Of a DNA stretch of 64,000 nt, positions 31,497 to 41,140 are shown piece by piece. The notes under the pieces are model-generated. The model ran no database searches. It had not been told where the DNA came from and was given only the letters and a program-made list of their open reading frames with translations. The translations under genes were made by a program, and so were the position numbers. Origin of the DNA: Ephydatia muelleri (taxonomy: Eukaryota > Porifera > Demospongiae > Spongillida > Spongillidae); contig JABACO010000003.1 in NCBI GenBank assembly GCA_013339895.1, forward strand, positions 8,043,662 to 8,107,661, given 5' to 3'. Every line of letters starts with the position of its first letter. Within the stretch, counting starts at the first letter, position 1.

Positions 31497-31772
31497 CTAG
31501 CTGGGGTAGAGTGTCCTCATCAACAGCTCAGAAGGGCTGAGGTTACACCATGGTATAGGAGTGGCATTATAGTTCATGACAGAGAGACACAGGTCCTCTG
31601 AGCATTTTGGAAACCTCTTCACTGTTTCAACAGCTTGCTCTTCTTGTTCGTTGCTTTGAGGGTAGTGAGAGCTGCTGGTAATATGAGCAGTCCTCATATA
31701 CCTATGTGTGTGGGGGAAAAAAACTATACAGACTTGCAATAAAGCAATAAATGAGGTAATCATAACATGCAA
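31497..31772 (-). pseudogene. gypsy integrase fragment in left arm
   Basis: The minus strand reads [20 protein letters not shown], then ETVKRF, and later CNLSPSELLMRTLYPS. It compares with HTTSSPRYPQGNGEAERAVR and SPSELLMNRR in the complete gypsy element at 52947-56663, so it covers the catalytic Glu region and what follows. Here the Glu-Arg pair reads Glu-Gln. A frame break lies after KRF. The other arm has the same fragment at about 37125-37385. Confidence 0.7.
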
Positions 31773-31994
31773 TCAGCCATATTTTGTGGATTTTGAATTT
31801 AGATGTTAAAACCACCAGTACAATGAAATGTGAATAATTATCACAGCTAAAGTCAGCATCCATGTTTGGGTCCACTCCTCCCTAATCATTTCCCCACTCT
31901 CTCTCTTATACACCCTGTTCTGAAACCAGTAATGACAAGTAGTGAAGTATGATCATCAAAATCGCCTTAGAGCAGGAGCATGCATAATTCATTA

Positions 31995-32225
31995 TCTCAA
32001 TTGATAGAGGTGAGCCATGGTTCACAAGGCAGTAGTAATACGTCAGATTCTACCCTGAAGTAGAGTGTGTCACCTCTGAGATACTGACATTGTTTGGCCT
32101 CATCCAAATTGAGCTCACTGAGGGCAGCAAACTTGATGTAGCCAATCCCTGGTCCAGGGGAATCCCCTAAGACCTTGCAATTGTTGTGCTTTTCATCAAT
32201 TGCAAAGACATGGCTTTGATTCTTT
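31995..32225 (-). pseudogene. TRAF MATH-domain 3' fragment (left arm)
   Basis: The minus strand encodes the last part of the MATH domain as in the intact TRAF gene: the CACAACAATTGCAAGGTC region, PGPGIGYIKFAALSELNLDE, AKQCQYLRGDTLYFRVE, then the terminal Trp-Leu-Thr-Ser-Ile-Asn codons. The 5' part of the gene is missing. Confidence 0.7.
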
Positions 32226-33731
32226 GTATCTTGGATCTGAAACCCTTATACATCAAGTATGGTATCGTTCCGCGAAAGGGCATATGTTACAGAATGCGAA
32301 ATACAAATGTAACCCTTGGTTTGAAATGTAACTCTTGGTTTGAAATGTATGGCTAATTAAAGATTCAGAGCCTTACAACTCAATGGCAGATACTCCGATA
32401 CTCAATGCATAAGAAGTAAAGTGTAGAGAACATTTCAGACTTCTAGAATATCAGCAACAAACAAAACAAAAAAACTAAAAAAACATGCATTTCATCTAGA
32501 CCTCTTCGCAGAAACGATTCCAAATTATTTTTACTTTTATTTTGATAGGCGCTTTCTTTAAACTTTATGGCTGTCAGGTATTAGCACGTGTGTGAATGCT
32601 TCTGATTTCACCATTCTCAAAATGGCTACTTGCCTTTAAATCAAAATCCCAGACCACCTGATCTGTTTACCTCAAAGTTGAAAAAACAAAACTTGAAACA
32701 GTGTTGGAAACTGATCAACACCTAATATAACCACCACTTATGTGTCAAATATGACATATTTACAGTCCCCATGAAACCCACCCTGTTGTGCCAAAATAGC
32801 AAGCGTGCCCTTTGAAAGGGGCAAGAAGTAGTCATTCAAACATGGAAAGTCAGGAGAAGAAAATTAATTATTCATCAGAGTGCATTTGATAAACCAAATA
32901 TAATGGGATATATGCAAATGTATTTTGAGATTGTCTATTTCATGGAGGACTACTGCATGCAGATTTGAAACTGATGAAGTGCAATTGTTTTTGGCAGCAC
33001 TGACTATTAATAACTAAACATTTCTTTGTTCGAGCATGTAGTAACGAGTTGATAATCGAGTGGGCTGATGAAAAGTCCGCTTGGCCTCAGGATTTTTTGT
33101 GCTCGTTTTGCGGTTAGTTGCTTTTTAGCTTTTTTTTGTAAATAACTTTGATGATCGTTGCTGGGTCTCTTTAACTCAAATTTCTCCTTTGTAATGAGCA
33201 CTGTTCTTTGCCTTGGTACCCTCTGATTGCCGCTCAAGCAGAATCTCTTTTCTGTACTATAATTCATTACTAAATAAAATAATACATTGTATGAATCAAT
33301 ATTTGCTTCAATTATGAGCACTGTGCATGGCAGTGCAGATGTTAAACAAAGGCTGTGAATTCAATGTATTCCTTCTCGGCTAGCCACTCCCAATAAGATC
33401 TGTGATGGTACAGCAGTAGTCTGATGACACAGGACAGAAATTACTATTTGGCAATCTGGTACACACAACCGTCTGTATGCAAAGGGTCAATTAACTATTA
33501 ACTGTTATGATTTAGAAACTACACCTTTACCCTGTCCCAAAGTAGAAAGTTTTGAATTAATTATCCCCGCTAATTAAAGTCAGCACCCATTAGTTTTGGT
33601 TCCACTCCTTCCTAATTGTTTCCTCTCTCCCACCCTGTTCTGAAATCAGCAATGACAATTAAGAAGTAAAAGTATTATCATCAAAATAGCCTTTCTTTGA
33701 CTCAGGCCAGGTAAATGCACAATTCATTATG

Positions 33732-34034
33732 TCAATTGATAGAGGTGAGCCATGGTTTACACAACAGTGATACATCAGACTCTACCCTGAAATAGAGTGT
33801 GTCATCTTTGAGGTCATCTGACTTACCTCCGAAAGTTCCGCAACGTCGATTCATGATCATCAGCGTTGCCTTTGTCCACGCGGGATCATCTATAAGTACT
33901 TCACTGTGCTTACTAGGCGCTTCTAGGAGAGTAAAGCCAGACCTATTTTCTTTATCGAAAGGCACAATGACAATGGATTGAGGACCATCTGTTTGCATTC
34001 GCCACTGTTTACTAGTACGTGGCACAATCGTCAT
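33732..34034 (-). other. unidentified first-exon-like sequence abutting a TRAF 3' end
   Basis: The minus-strand ATG at 34034 opens a 70-codon segment (MTIVPRTSKQWRMQTDGPQS, then IVIVPFDKENRSGFTLLEAP and later MIMNRRCGTFGG). It ends in a perfect GGAG|GTAAGT donor near 33830. Past the donor the frame continues into a TRAF MATH C-terminus (DDTLYFRVESDVSLLCKPWL) to TGA. The 100-aa open frame may be an accidental read-through: a real first exon of an unknown gene, with a TRAF 3' fragment juxtaposed by rearrangement. Confidence 0.4.
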
Positions 34035-34373
34035 TATAACAGTTACGGAACTTTTGCTAAGTGTAGTGCGCCTAACTGCTACACACAGCTATGAGAAGGC
34101 AAACTAATGCAATCAGGAGCTTCCTTATACGAAATCATGCACGTTTTGTTTCACTGCCAAGAGGAAGCGAATGAATATTCCTTGTATTATTATCCCGGTG
34201 CTCACCAATGGGGTGGATTTTTTCTGCCCTGTCGTGGAGATTTCGCTTAAATACATGTAAGTCGGAAAGCTGCCAGCCAATTGTCAGATGGGAATTTAAA
34301 TGTTATCTTTAAATTGTTTTTCTGCTTCACGATAATTTTTTTCTATTCCTCCCCAAAGCAGAAATGAACTGAG

Positions 34374-35428
34374 ATGTCTGAATCAATGGTTGGTGATTCA
34401 GTTTGTTGACGAAGTACCCCAATAACTCATCTGCTCCATCTGCCTTGAGCCAGCTAAAGATCCTCAGCAAACGAGTTGCACCTGTTCTCGACTGTATTGC
34501 TCAGGATGCATTCAGAGCTTAAGGCAGTCTTCTGGCATGTGCCCCACATGTCGAAAGGCCCTGAGGGCATTCCTCGATGGACTAAGTGCCCGGAGGCTCA
34601 GGAGCTTGTGGGTTAAGTGCAGTTACAGTCGCACAGGGTGCGTGTGGGTTAATGAATGGGCAGTACTCGGAGATCACATCAAGACTTGTACCCACGCGTC
34701 AGTCTCATGTGCCCAGTGCAGAGAGAAGGTGTTTCGAGCCAGCCTGTCCACTCACATGCTGAGCACTTGTGGCAAGAGATGGCACATCTGTCCTCACTGC
34801 AAGCAGAAAGGAACATATGAGCACATCACTGGACAACACCTTGTGGAGTGTACTGATGTGATGATCAGGTGTCCCAGATCTGGATGTGAGGTGACTGTAA
34901 AGAGGAGAGACATGGAGTCTCACAGTGCCAAGTGCCCAAAAGTGCAAATCGCCTGCCCTTACACCAAGGTTGGATGCACCTTTGTGCGCCTCAGGGAACA
35001 CATGCCTATCCACGTTAAAGAGGCTATTCAGGATCACCTGGACAAAGCCATAACTGCATTGCAGCTGTCTTGCAGTGTTGTAGTAAGGTTGCCTGAGTTC
35101 AGCAAGAAGAAGGAGGCTAATTATGTATGGTACAGCCCTGGATTCTACACTCACCCCAATGGTTTCAAGGTTTGCATAAGTGTCTACCCCAACGGGCATC
35201 TTAATGCCAAGGGCACCCACTTGTCGGTTTTCATTAGCCTGATGTCGGGAGAGAATGATGACAATCTGGTGTGGCCTCTCAGAGCCACATTCACTGTCAG
35301 CCTACTGAATCAGATCAGAGATGCAAATCATCGAAGACATGTCTTCACAATTGACGAAAAGCACAACAAGTGCAAGGTCTTGGGGGATTCCCCTGGACCA
35401 GGGATTGGCTACACCACATTTGCTGCCC
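34374..35428 (+). pseudogene. TRAF-like gene copy 3, long lineage, nonsense-mutated and 3'-replaced
   Basis: It aligns with the intact 389-aa gene from FVDEVPQ onward. The codon after VPQ is TAA (34423-34425) instead of GAA, and the ATG-proximal part is altered. The RING (CSICLEP ... CTCSRLYCSGC ... CPTC), all TRAF zinc fingers including the 82-codon block missing from copies 2 and 4, and most of the MATH domain are open to about 35427. There TRAF homology stops in the middle of the domain and the palindrome arm begins; the 333-aa open frame gains an unrelated 36-residue tail. It lies in the palindrome spacer. Confidence 0.85.
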
Positions 35429-36689
35429 ATGTACATGTACCAGATTGCCCAATAGTAGCTTCTGTCCTGTGTCATCAGACTACTGTTGCACCATCACAGA
35501 TCTTATTGGGAGTGGCTAGCCGGGAAGGAATACATTGAATTCTCAGCCTTTGTTTAAAATATGCACTGCCAAAGTGCGCATAATTGAAGCAACTATTGAT
35601 TCGTACAGTGTATTATTTTCTTTAGTAGTGAAAGATAGTACAGAAAAGAGATTTTGCTTCAGTGACATTCAGAGGTACCAATGCAACGAACAGTGCTCGT
35701 TAAAAAGGAGAACTTTGAGTTAAAGAGACCCCACAACAATATCGATCAACAAAGTTATTAAAAAAAAATGCTGAAAAGCAACTAACCGCTACACAAGCAC
35801 TGAAAATCCTGAGGCCAAGCGTACTTTTCAGCCCACTCGATTACCAACAAGACTCGTTACTACATGCTAGAAACAATTTTTAACAGCCAGTGCTGCCAAA
35901 AACAATTGTACTCCATCGGTTTCAAATCTGCATGCTCTAATTTCCTCAAAGTAGTTCTCCTCCATGAAATAGACAATTTCACAATACATTTGCATATCCC
36001 ATTTATCAAATACGCACTGATAAATAATTATTTTTTTTCCCCTGACTTTGCCTACTACTGCTTGCCCCTTTCGAAGGGCACTCTTCCTATTTTGGCACAA
36101 CAGGGTGAGTTACATGGGGACATACCCTTGTGTTTTGATGTGTCATATTCATCACAAGGGTGTGGGGTTATTCATTAATTTATCTTATGTTTGGTGTGTA
36201 TCACAAAATTGTAATAAAATCTTTTTTATTTTAATAGATTATTTCCAACACTGTTTCATGTTTTTTTTTTCAACTTTCAGGGAAACTGATCAGGTGGTCT
36301 GGGATTTTGATTAAAGGCAAGTAGCCATTTTGAGAATGGTGCAATCAGAAGCATTCACACACTTGTACTAATACCTGACAGCCACAAAGTTCACAGAAAG
36401 CGCCTTTCAAAATAAAATAATTAAAACATAATAATAATAATATGGAATTGTTACCGCAAAAAGGGATCTAGATGTAACGCATGTTTTTCTTTTTTGTTGT
36501 TGATATTCTAGATGTCTGAAATGTTCTCTACACATTGCTTCTTATGCATTGTATCTGTCATTGAGTTGTAAGGCTCTGAATCTTTAATTAGCCATACATT
36601 TCAAACCATGCGTTACATTTCTATTTCGCGTTCTGTAACGTATGCCTGTTTGCGGAACGATACCACATGTTGATTTATGAGGGTTTCAG

Positions 36690-36925
36690 ATCAGAGAAGC
36701 AACAAATCGAAGCCACGTTTTTGAATTGATGAAAAGCACAACAAGTGCAAGGTCTTGGGGAATTTTACTGGACCAGGGATCGGCTACACCAAGTTTGCTG
36801 CCCTCAGCGAGTTCAATTTGGATGAGGCCAAACAATGTCAGTATCTCAGAGGTGACACACTCTATTTCAGGGTAGAATCTGACGTATTACTACTGCCTTG
36901 TTCACCTCTATCAATTGAGATAATG
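36690..36925 (+). pseudogene. TRAF MATH-domain 3' fragment (right arm)
   Basis: From ATTGATGAAAAGCACAACAAG it reads GPGIGYTKFAALSEFNLDEA, then KQCQYLRGDTLYFRVESDVL. The final KPW codons are deleted (LLPC-SPLSIE...), so the native ending is lost. It is the mirror copy of 31995-32225. Confidence 0.7.
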
Positions 36926-37124
36926 AATTATGCATGTTCCTGCTCTAAGGCGATTTTGATGAACATACTTTACATGGGTGCTGACTTTAGCTGTGATAAT
37001 TATTCACATTTCACTGTACAGGGGGTTTTAACATCTAAATAAAAAATCCTCAAAATATGTCTGATTGCCTGTTATGATTACCTCATTTATTGCTTTATTG
37101 CAGTCTGTATAGTTTTTTTTTTTC

Positions 37125-37385
37125 ACACACATAGGTATATGAGTTTGCTCATATTACCAGCAGCCCTCACTACCCTCAAAGCAACGAACAAGCAGAGCGA
37201 GCTGTTAAAACAGTAAAGAGGCTTCTAGAAATGCTCAGAGGACCTGTGCATCTCTGTCATGAACTATAATGCCACTCCTATACCATGGTGTAACATTAGC
37301 CCTTCTGAGCTGTTGATGGCCGGCCCGGGGATACTCTACCCCCAGCTAGCTGAAAATCTAATTCCAAAATCGCTATTTGTCAAGG
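37125..37385 (+). pseudogene. gypsy integrase fragment (right arm)
   Basis: The plus strand reads [20 protein letters not shown], then [11 protein letters not shown], and after a frame break [20 protein letters not shown]. This copy keeps the Glu-Arg pair that the left-arm copy has lost. Upstream is a T-rich stretch that could be an intron acceptor. Confidence 0.65.
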
Positions 37386-37599
37386 AGTTTTAGAGAGAAA
37401 AAAAAGGAACAGAATTATGATCAGCAACATATGACACGATCTCAACCCTGCTTGGACGAGGGTGTAGATGTATGGGTTCCCTAGATGGGAAGGGGCCAGG
37501 ATGAGTAGCAGGCACAGCACACACACCTTGATCATTGCACTAGCCTGATGTTATTAAAGCACAACTGCAATAGCTATTACATTTGCTGCTCGAATATAT

Positions 37600-37848
37600 T
37601 AGAGAACTCTTTAATTTGATGTGATGCAAATTGAAGTCCATTGTCGCTTATGAGTACCTCAGGTATGCCAAATCTGAGATTGATTCACCATCTTCTCTAC
37701 CTCCTGTGAAACCCCTGGCCACCAGACACACTGAAGGGTTCATAGGTGACATCTCTGAATTCCACTGTGAGTGTTTCCTTCTGCATGGCCTTCGGGACTC
37801 CTATGCGATTCCTAAACAATGAGACTCTTGTGCACGCCTTGATGCACC
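37600..37848 (-). pseudogene. older gypsy Pol remnant, integrase part (outer level of the nest)
   Basis: Read on the minus strand it gives integrase pieces: the zinc-finger end (SVWWPG-like codons GTGTCTGGTGGCCAGG with one extra base; QEVEKMV) and IPEVLISDNG, the second catalytic Asp region. It stops at the 192-bp LTR. The matching upstream part of the same remnant resumes on the far side of the LTR element at 46352. The two halves were one sequence before the insertion. Confidence 0.65.
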
Positions 37849-38040
37849 TGTAGCGCACTCACAGTCCCAAACAGACTACAAACTTTATGACAGTGTCTCA
37901 CCCTACGCATACAATACACTCAATTAAATACCAGCCAACTATTGTTCTTTAATGCACACGGCACTACAGTTCTCGATAGTTCTGTCGTCAGGCTGTCGCT
38001 AGTAGTGTTGCTCATGCGTACAGCTGTTGCCATCGTTACA
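37849..38040 (-). repeat. 3' LTR of gypsy A (192 bp)
   Basis: On the minus strand it starts TGTAACGATGGCAACAGC and ends GTGAGTGCGCTACA. No difference from the other LTR was found on reading. A T-rich region precedes it on the coding strand side. Confidence 0.9.
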
Positions 38041-38511
38041 CAGCTTCCCATCCAATGAAACTGTGTCCTCACAGTTTGTATGGGTATGAGCAGAATGAAC
38101 AACAATGTGCCCATACCAATGTGGAGGATGTCTGTTCCGAGTTGAGCGACGCAACTGTTCTCCAGGTTGAGGTAATTCCGGCTCAGCAGGTGGCTGTGGA
38201 GGCTGACGGGGTGCAGGGGCTATAAGTGGAGGTGGGGGTACATGTTCCTCCACTGCTGGCCCTGGCTCTGGCCTCCTAGTTTCCACGTATATGTATTGCT
38301 CATCCTGTAAATCAGCCATTGACTCTTGTGGCTCTTTGTTAATCTCCTCCCCTCTTGACTCCTGTTCTTCACTTGGTGTTCCCTTCTCCTCCTCTTCCTC
38401 ACTTGGCTCCTGTTCTCCATGAGGTGATGCCTGCAAAAAGGGTTTCAACCGATTGTAATGCACAATTAATCTTTTTCGTGGATGCGCCAGGCGTCGGATA
38501 TCATAAGTCAC
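37999..38511 (-). CDS. C-terminal tail of gypsy A Pol, out of frame
   Basis: Continues the integrase product after a run of nine A (T on the plus strand at 38519-38527) at which the frame shifts. It opens with VTYDIRRL-type GPY/F-domain end sequence (YDIRRLAHPRKRLIVHYNRL). It continues Glu/Pro-rich and ends RRSTRNRHPPHWYGH, a basic motif common at the end of gypsy polyproteins. The frame then runs into the LTR. The homopolymer makes either slippage, a sequencing error or decay possible. Confidence 0.7.
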   Translation of the reverse strand: MTYDIRRLAHPRKRLIVHYNRLKPFLQASPHGEQEPSEEEEEKGTPSEEQESRGEEINKEPQESMADLQDEQYIYVETRRPEPGPAVEEHVPPPPLIAPAPRQPPQPPAEPELPQPGEQLRRSTRNRHPPHWYGHIVVHSAHTHTNCEDTVSLDGKLCNDGNSCTHEQHY

Positions 38512-38512
38512 T

Positions 38513-41134
38513 TCACCCTTTTTTTTTTAATACTTGATACGGTCCTTGCCATGGTCGATGAAATTTGGGAGACTTTCCTTTTGGGACAGCAGGGGTGTAG
38601 AGCCATACATGATCTCCTTTCCGGAAAACACACCGCGTATTCTCCTTCTGATCGTATCCAGTCTTCTGACGCTGCATGCCTTTCTGTGCATTCTGTCTGA
38701 CGTACTGATGCACCAGCTGGAACCTTTTCTTCAGATAGTCTACATATTCGACCCCTTCCTGCAGGACCTGCTCAGTACTAACTGGTAGATTGAACATCAA
38801 ATGCTCTGGCAGCACCACCTCCCTCCCAAACATCATCTCAAAAGGTGTTACCCCATTGGTCTCATGCATAGACGTACGGTAAGCAAACATCAATAATGGC
38901 AATTGCACATCCCAGTCACGTTCAGCATCAACAACTGCAATGCTCAACAAATTTAACAATGTTCTGTTAAATCGTTCAACTAACCCATCCGATTGGGGGT
39001 GATATGGAGACGTGCGAGTTTTTCGAATTTGAAGAAGGTCACATATGTTTTTAATGACCTTACTTTCAAAGTTTCTACCTTGGTCTGAGTGCAATTGCTC
39101 AGGCACACCAAAACGACAAATAAATTCATTCACCAAACATTTAGCTACAGTTATTGCCTCCATGTTTGGTATTGGGTAGGCTTCCGACCATTTAGTAAAG
39201 TAATCTGCCATAACAAGAAATTCAATATACTTGTTGCCTCTAGAGGTTTCAGGTAAGGGCCCCATAATATCCATCGCCACACGTTGCAGCGGCCGCACTG
39301 CAGGGTCAAGCTGCAGGGGTGCACGTAGTTTTGCAGGTGGAGGCTTCCTAGATGCACAGGATAGACAACCAGAACACCAAGCAGCTACATCTTTGCGCTG
39401 CCCTACCCAATAAAAACGCTCACGCACCTTTGCAAGGGTCTTGCTAGTTCCAAAATGACCTCCCCTTATTGAACTATGTAAGGCTTCTAATAGCACCGGG
39501 ACCAGAGTAGGAGGGAGAACTAACTGCAACCTTCTATGAAGCCCCTTGCAGGGAACATCTTCCCACCGCCTATATAACACCCCATTCTGCAAAACCAGAT
39601 ATGAAGACTGAGCCCACAATGCTTGGGTATGCGAAGACAGGTGCTTCGGAAATACCCGAGGGATACTATCATTTTCCATCCATTGAATAACTTGCCCAAT
39701 GCTGGAGTCCTGTCTTTGTTCCTCAGCAAGTTCATCCAGAGTCCAACATGGCAGCCAGATATCCGATTGCATCGTACAAACCTGCGGAAATGATAACTGA
39801 CACTGAGGGCAAGGCATACGGGACAAGGCATCAGCGTTGGTATGCTTAGTACCAGGGCGATGAACCACCTCAAAATCATATTCAGAAAGGCATTCCAGCC
39901 ATCTAGCCACTTGACCCTCTGGTTCATGGAAACTCTGCAACCACCGCAAGGAAGCATGGTCTGTTCGCACTGTAAAACGCCTGCCATACAGATAAGGGCG
40001 AAAATGTTTGATGGCCCATACTAAAGCAAGCATCTCACGCCTTGTAGCACAGTACTTCCTTTCAGCTTTAGACAGGGACCTGCTTGCAAAGGCAATGACA
40101 CGTTCCACACCCGATACATACTGTGACAGAACAGCCCCAAGCCCCTCCCCACTAGCATCGGTGTCCACCATAAATGGCTGGTTGAACACAGGGTAGCCCA
40201 ATATGGGAGATGTTACCAGGCGTTCCTTCAACTGTAAAAATGCAGCGTCACAGTCAGATGACCAATGCCACACATGGCCCTTTTCAGTAAGCTTTACAAA
40301 AGGAGCAACTATAGCAGCAAAATTTCGGACAAATCGTCTATAATATGACGCTAACCCCAAGAATTGTTTCAAATCTTGCAGACAGGACGGAGTAGGCCAA
40401 TCAGCAATACACCTTGTTTTGTCTGAATCAGTCTTAATACCATGCTCTGACACTACATGCCCTAAATATTTGATGCTCTTTTGCAACAACAAACACTTAC
40501 TGGGTTTTATTTTCAAACCAGCTTGTTTCAGACGATCAAAGATCTCTCGCAACCTTGTGAAATGCTGTTGGACTGTTGCACTGAAAATCAAGATATCATC
40601 CAGGTAGATAAGACATGTGGTCCAGTGGAGTCCTGCTAGCACTCGCTCCATTAGACGCTGAAAAGTGGCAGGAGCATTTGTAAGACCAAAAGGCATGACA
40701 CGGAACTGAAATAGACCATATGGAGTAACAAATGCCGTTTTCTCACGATCTTCAGGTGCCACCTCAACCTGCCAGTATCCGCTTGTAAGGTCAAGGCAAG
40801 AGAACCACCGTGCAGACCCCAGGACATCCAGTGTTTCGTCAATGCGAGGTAGGGGTTGTGCATCCTTCTTGGTCACAGCATTTAACTGTCTGAAGTCCAC
40901 ACAAAATCTTGTGGATCCATCCTTCTTTTTTACCAACACTACTGGGGATGACCATGACCCCTGACTAGGTTCTATCACCTGTCTTTCCAACATGCCATCC
41001 AGCAACTCTTTCACTTCCTCCCTCTGATGAAAAGGCAACCTACGCCCTGACTGTTTAATTCCTTTATGGTCCCCAGTAACAATGTGATGGTAAACTAAAT
41101 CTGTTCTCCCTAGATCACCCTCATATTGTGACAA
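38513..41134 (-). CDS. gypsy A Pol: reverse transcriptase, RNase H, integrase
   Basis: 873 codons open. Reverse transcriptase spans about residues 35-230, with VDFRQLN, LDLTSGYWQV, FGLTNAPATFQ and the catalytic YLDD at about 177-180. RNase H spans about 315-440 (VDTDASGEGLG, TDHASLRW). The integrase HHCC finger (HSSIRGGHFGTSKT ... CSGCLSC) is at about 550-600. The catalytic core has Asp in AMDIMGPLP, Asp in HSDQGRNFE and Glu in GLVERFNRTL. The upstream end is not a natural start: the codon chain is cut by the Ginger-type transposon at 41141. The gene copies the element's RNA and integrates the DNA. Confidence 0.9.
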   Translation of the reverse strand: MSQYEGDLGRTDLVYHHIVTGDHKGIKQSGRRLPFHQREEVKELLDGMLERQVIEPSQGSWSSPVVLVKKKDGSTRFCVDFRQLNAVTKKDAQPLPRIDETLDVLGSARWFSCLDLTSGYWQVEVAPEDREKTAFVTPYGLFQFRVMPFGLTNAPATFQRLMERVLAGLHWTTCLIYLDDILIFSATVQQHFTRLREIFDRLKQAGLKIKPSKCLLLQKSIKYLGHVVSEHGIKTDSDKTRCIADWPTPSCLQDLKQFLGLASYYRRFVRNFAAIVAPFVKLTEKGHVWHWSSDCDAAFLQLKERLVTSPILGYPVFNQPFMVDTDASGEGLGAVLSQYVSGVERVIAFASRSLSKAERKYCATRREMLALVWAIKHFRPYLYGRRFTVRTDHASLRWLQSFHEPEGQVARWLECLSEYDFEVVHRPGTKHTNADALSRMPCPQCQLSFPQVCTMQSDIWLPCWTLDELAEEQRQDSSIGQVIQWMENDSIPRVFPKHLSSHTQALWAQSSYLVLQNGVLYRRWEDVPCKGLHRRLQLVLPPTLVPVLLEALHSSIRGGHFGTSKTLAKVRERFYWVGQRKDVAAWCSGCLSCASRKPPPAKLRAPLQLDPAVRPLQRVAMDIMGPLPETSRGNKYIEFLVMADYFTKWSEAYPIPNMEAITVAKCLVNEFICRFGVPEQLHSDQGRNFESKVIKNICDLLQIRKTRTSPYHPQSDGLVERFNRTLLNLLSIAVVDAERDWDVQLPLLMFAYRTSMHETNGVTPFEMMFGREVVLPEHLMFNLPVSTEQVLQEGVEYVDYLKKRFQLVHQYVRQNAQKGMQRQKTGYDQKENTRCVFRKGDHVWLYTPAVPKGKSPKFHRPWQGPYQVLKKKG

Positions 41135-41140
41135 AATTAG

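Larger units (their letters stand above)
31283..33465. repeat. left arm of a giant imperfect palindrome
   Basis: The reverse complement of this region matches 35429-37563 along most of its length, with indels. Outer landmarks: AATAACATCAGGCTAGTGCA against TGCACTAGCCTGATGTTATT. Inner landmarks: GAATTCAATGTATTCCTTCT and its complement at 35524-35543. It contains an integrase fragment and a TRAF 3' end, both also present in the other arm in opposite orientation. The spacer is about 1.96 kb. Confidence 0.85.
35429..37563. repeat. right arm of the giant palindrome
   Basis: Inverted counterpart of 31283-33465. It starts exactly where the TRAF copy is cut off, after the ACATGTACATGTACC sequence. 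It shares GAAAATCCTGAGGCCAAGCG, AGTACTTTTCAGCCCACTCG-type and CCTGACAGCCA sequences with the left arm. Arms differ by many substitutions and indels, so the duplication is not recent. Confidence 0.85.

Noticed and set aside
38044-38511. Possible envelope gene in gypsy A
   Set aside because: No signal peptide, membrane span or fusion-type motif; it reads as the shifted tail of integrase.
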